A DNA stretch of 7,497 nucleotides from Rhodospirillaceae bacterium (lineage in GTDB: Bacteria; Pseudomonadota; Alphaproteobacteria; Rhodospirillales; Magnetovibrionaceae), in assembly GCA_029881835.1 (NCBI GenBank), contig JAOULV010000061.1, positions 1 through 7,497 of the forward strand, read 5' to 3'. Shown here piece by piece: positions 6,443 through 7,497 of the stretch (positions within the stretch are counted from its first letter, which is position 1; each line of letters opens with the position of its first letter). The position numbers and the translations under genes were made by a program. Under the pieces are notes generated by a model, which saw nothing but the letters and a program-made list of their open reading frames with translations, made no database searches and was not told the origin of the DNA.

Positions 6443-6505
6443 CATTGCGGTGTATGCGGGCAGTGCCGGGCAGCCTCTTTGCCCTTCGGCTTGGGCATCG
6501 CAATG
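6443..6505 (+). other. Compound hairpin just upstream of pgpA
   Basis: CATTGCG (6443-6449) pairs with CGCAATG (6499-6505). After a 4-nt bulge, ATGC (6454-6457) pairs with GCAT (6495-6498). Inside, GCC (6465-6467) pairs with GGC (6488-6490) and GGGCA (6468-6472) pairs with TGCCC (6480-6484) around a 7-nt loop. The element ends 16 nt before the pgpA ATG. It may be a regulatory leader or a piece of a small RNA; no known riboswitch was recognised. Confidence 0.35.
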
Positions 6506-6521
6506 GCTATTATTCCCGTCA

Positions 6522-7037
6522 ATGGATAGTGATTCGCAAAAAACGCTTAGGCCCAGGCCACGGCTTAATAGCCTTGGGGTGATTGCGGCCACATGGTTTG
6601 GCGCGGGCTACCTGCCCAAGGCACCCGGCACGTGGGGCTCGCTGGCGGCCCTTCCCTTTGCCTGGGTGTTACAGGCATTGGGTGGAAATTTGGCCCTGAT
6701 TATTGCTATCATTTTTGTTTTCGCGCTGGGCCTTTGGGGTTCGGCCGCATTTATGAAAAAAACCGGGTCCCACGACCCCGGCGCAATAGTGATTGATGAA
6801 GTTTGCGGCCAGTGGATTGTTTTGCTGGCAGCCATTGGGCCAAATGGGCCAGATCCATTACTTTATGCATTCGGATTTTTCTTATTTAGGATTTTTGATG
6901 TGCTTAAACCGTGGCCAATTTCGCTGGCCGATAAAAAAATAACCGGCGCCATGGGCGTTATGGTTGATGATGTATTGGCCGGGATTGCCGGGCTAGCGGT
7001 AATGAGCATGACGTTAGGTTTGTTTGCCAATGGCTGA
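6522..7037 (+). CDS. pgpA: Phosphatidylglycerophosphatase A
   Basis: PgpA removes the phosphate from phosphatidylglycerophosphate at the inner membrane to give phosphatidylglycerol. From ATG 6522 the product has 171 residues, the usual family length. Family motifs are GYLPKAPGTWGSL (29-41), DPGAIVIDEVCGQW (85-98), FRIFDVLKPWPI (122-133) and GAMGVMVDDVLAGIAG (142-157). Acidic residues Asp92, Glu93, Asp126, Asp149 and Asp150 are candidates for Mg2+ and phosphate chemistry. Hydrophobic segments at about 41-75, 98-127 and 150-168 suit an integral membrane protein. The frame is open back to GTG 6450, but those 24 extra residues are not family-like and overlap a hairpin, so I prefer ATG 6522 despite a weak ribosome binding site. 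The next gene overlaps its end by 8 bp. Confidence 0.95.
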   Translation: MDSDSQKTLRPRPRLNSLGVIAATWFGAGYLPKAPGTWGSLAALPFAWVLQALGGNLALIIAIIFVFALGLWGSAAFMKKTGSHDPGAIVIDEVCGQWIVLLAAIGPNGPDPLLYAFGFFLFRIFDVLKPWPISLADKKITGAMGVMVDDVLAGIAGLAVMSMTLGLFANG

Positions 7038-7497
7038 AATGTATCCTGAAATATTAATTATAATGGCCGAAGACCTGATTGCGGTTTGCCGGGAAAAGAA
7101 AATCAAACTGGCATTGGCTGAATCGTGTACCGGTGGGCTGGTGGCGGGGTGCATTACATCTGTTAGCGGATCATCGGATATATTTGACCGCGGGTTTGTT
7201 ACCTATTCCAACCAGGCAAAAATTGAAATGCTGGGGGTTTCGGAAAATACACTAGAAAAATTTGGTGCAGTATCGGATGAAACCGCAATCGCCATGGCCG
7301 AAGGCGCGATTAAAAAATCAGGTGGCGAGCTTGCTTTAAGCATTACCGGAATTGCGGGCCCAGACGGCGGCAGCGAAGAAAAGCCCGTCGGCTTGGTGCA
7401 TATTGCGGTTGCGCGCAAAAACACCACCACCCGTTCGGAGCGCCACATTTTTAAAGGCAATCGCGATAGGGTGCGCATCCAGGCGGTGGAAAGCGGA
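7030..7497 (+). CDS. pncC: CinA C-terminal family protein, NMN amidohydrolase (PncC-type), nearly complete
   Basis: Members of this family hydrolyse nicotinamide mononucleotide to nicotinate mononucleotide plus ammonia in NAD salvage, in the cytoplasm. The 156 visible codons have no stop, so the gene runs off the right edge; stand-alone members are about 160-170 residues, so little is missing. Motifs are LALAESCTGGLVAG (27-40), FVTYSNQAK (56-64), GAVSDETAIAMAEGA (79-93) and ITGIAGPDGGSEEKPVG (105-121). The N-terminus starts directly with this domain, so it is the stand-alone form rather than a full CinA with an N-terminal MoaB-like (COG1058) domain. ATG 7030 overlaps the pgpA stop by 8 bp, implying translational coupling; ATG 7039 just after the stop is an alternative. 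PncC activity is inferred from the family. Confidence 0.92.
   Translation, partial: MAEMYPEILIIMAEDLIAVCREKKIKLALAESCTGGLVAGCITSVSGSSDIFDRGFVTYSNQAKIEMLGVSENTLEKFGAVSDETAIAMAEGAIKKSGGELALSITGIAGPDGGSEEKPVGLVHIAVARKNTTTRSERHIFKGNRDRVRIQAVESG

Larger units (their letters stand above)
6174..6521. other. 348-bp intergenic region with several inverted repeats, no clear gene
   Basis: This region lies between the divergent M23 gene and pgpA. A long open frame (6214-6582) has no recognisable protein character. The left part is T-rich on the plus strand (6210-6235). Dyads occur at 6186-6201, 6272-6289, 6325-6342, 6364-6379 and 6443-6505. ATCTACT is repeated directly at 6284-6290 and 6296-6302. I found no convincing promoter pair for pgpA; the best, TTGGTT (6203-6208) and TATCTT (6227-6232), is weak. 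The region could hold a small RNA or operators, but nothing matches a family I know. Confidence 0.5.

Noticed and set aside
6431..6529. A short frame reading HCGVCGQC (Cys-x2-Cys-x2-Cys) just before pgpA
   Set aside because: It has no start codon ahead of the cysteines, and the residues come from the GC-rich hairpin arms. It is not a ferredoxin or zinc protein fragment that I can support.
6503..6529. Eight-codon mini-ORF overlapping the pgpA ATG, possible leader peptide
   Set aside because: There is no Shine-Dalgarno and no codon run typical of attenuators, and the stem covers its ATG. It is too short to support.
6214..6582. A 122-codon plus-strand open frame beginning with TTG between the M23 gene and pgpA
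   Set aside because: There is no ribosome binding site and no recognisable domain, it has an odd composition, and it overlaps the well-supported pgpA start. It looks like a chance open frame.

Overview
The window looks like chromosomal core sequence from an alphaproteobacterium of moderate GC content. This rests on gene order and protein type, not on a database search. The divergent slt / dapA-smpB arrangement, an alphaproteobacterial-type bactofilin paired with a membrane-anchored M23 peptidase, and a pgpA-cinA(pncC) pair are all familiar in that class. I see no insertion sequence, phage gene, CRISPR array, tRNA or rRNA.

Layout. On the minus strand, reading right to left, dapA (1881-1003), smpB (974-492) and a truncated sulfite-oxidase-like molybdoenzyme gene (467 to the left edge, TTG start) form a tight block with gaps of 28 and 24 bp. 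A 248-bp divergent intergenic region (1882-2129) separates dapA from slt (2130-4196, plus strand), a periplasmic soluble lytic transglycosylase. slt converges on a minus-strand pair and is separated from it by a strong bidirectional terminator (4205-4237). The pair is an M23 peptidase with a membrane anchor and coiled coil (6173-4755), followed by a bactofilin (4771-4268), with a 17-bp overlap. A 348-bp intergenic region (6174-6521) rich in inverted repeats then leads to pgpA (6522-7037), which overlaps the cinA/pncC-type gene (7030 to the right edge).

Functionally the window is dominated by the cell envelope. DapA feeds the diaminopimelate/lysine branch that supplies peptidoglycan precursors, Slt and the M23 enzyme cut peptidoglycan glycans and peptides, the bactofilin probably scaffolds the M23 enzyme, and PgpA makes phosphatidylglycerol. 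SmpB (trans-translation), PncC (NMN deamidation) and the molybdoenzyme are housekeeping or accessory metabolism.

I did not find convincing evidence of a wholly undescribed system. The points most worth a second look are the translationally overlapped bactofilin/M23 morphogenesis pair, the unexplained dyads and compound hairpin between that operon and pgpA, and the 10-bp-phased repeats (one of them CtrA-box-like) between dapA and slt.
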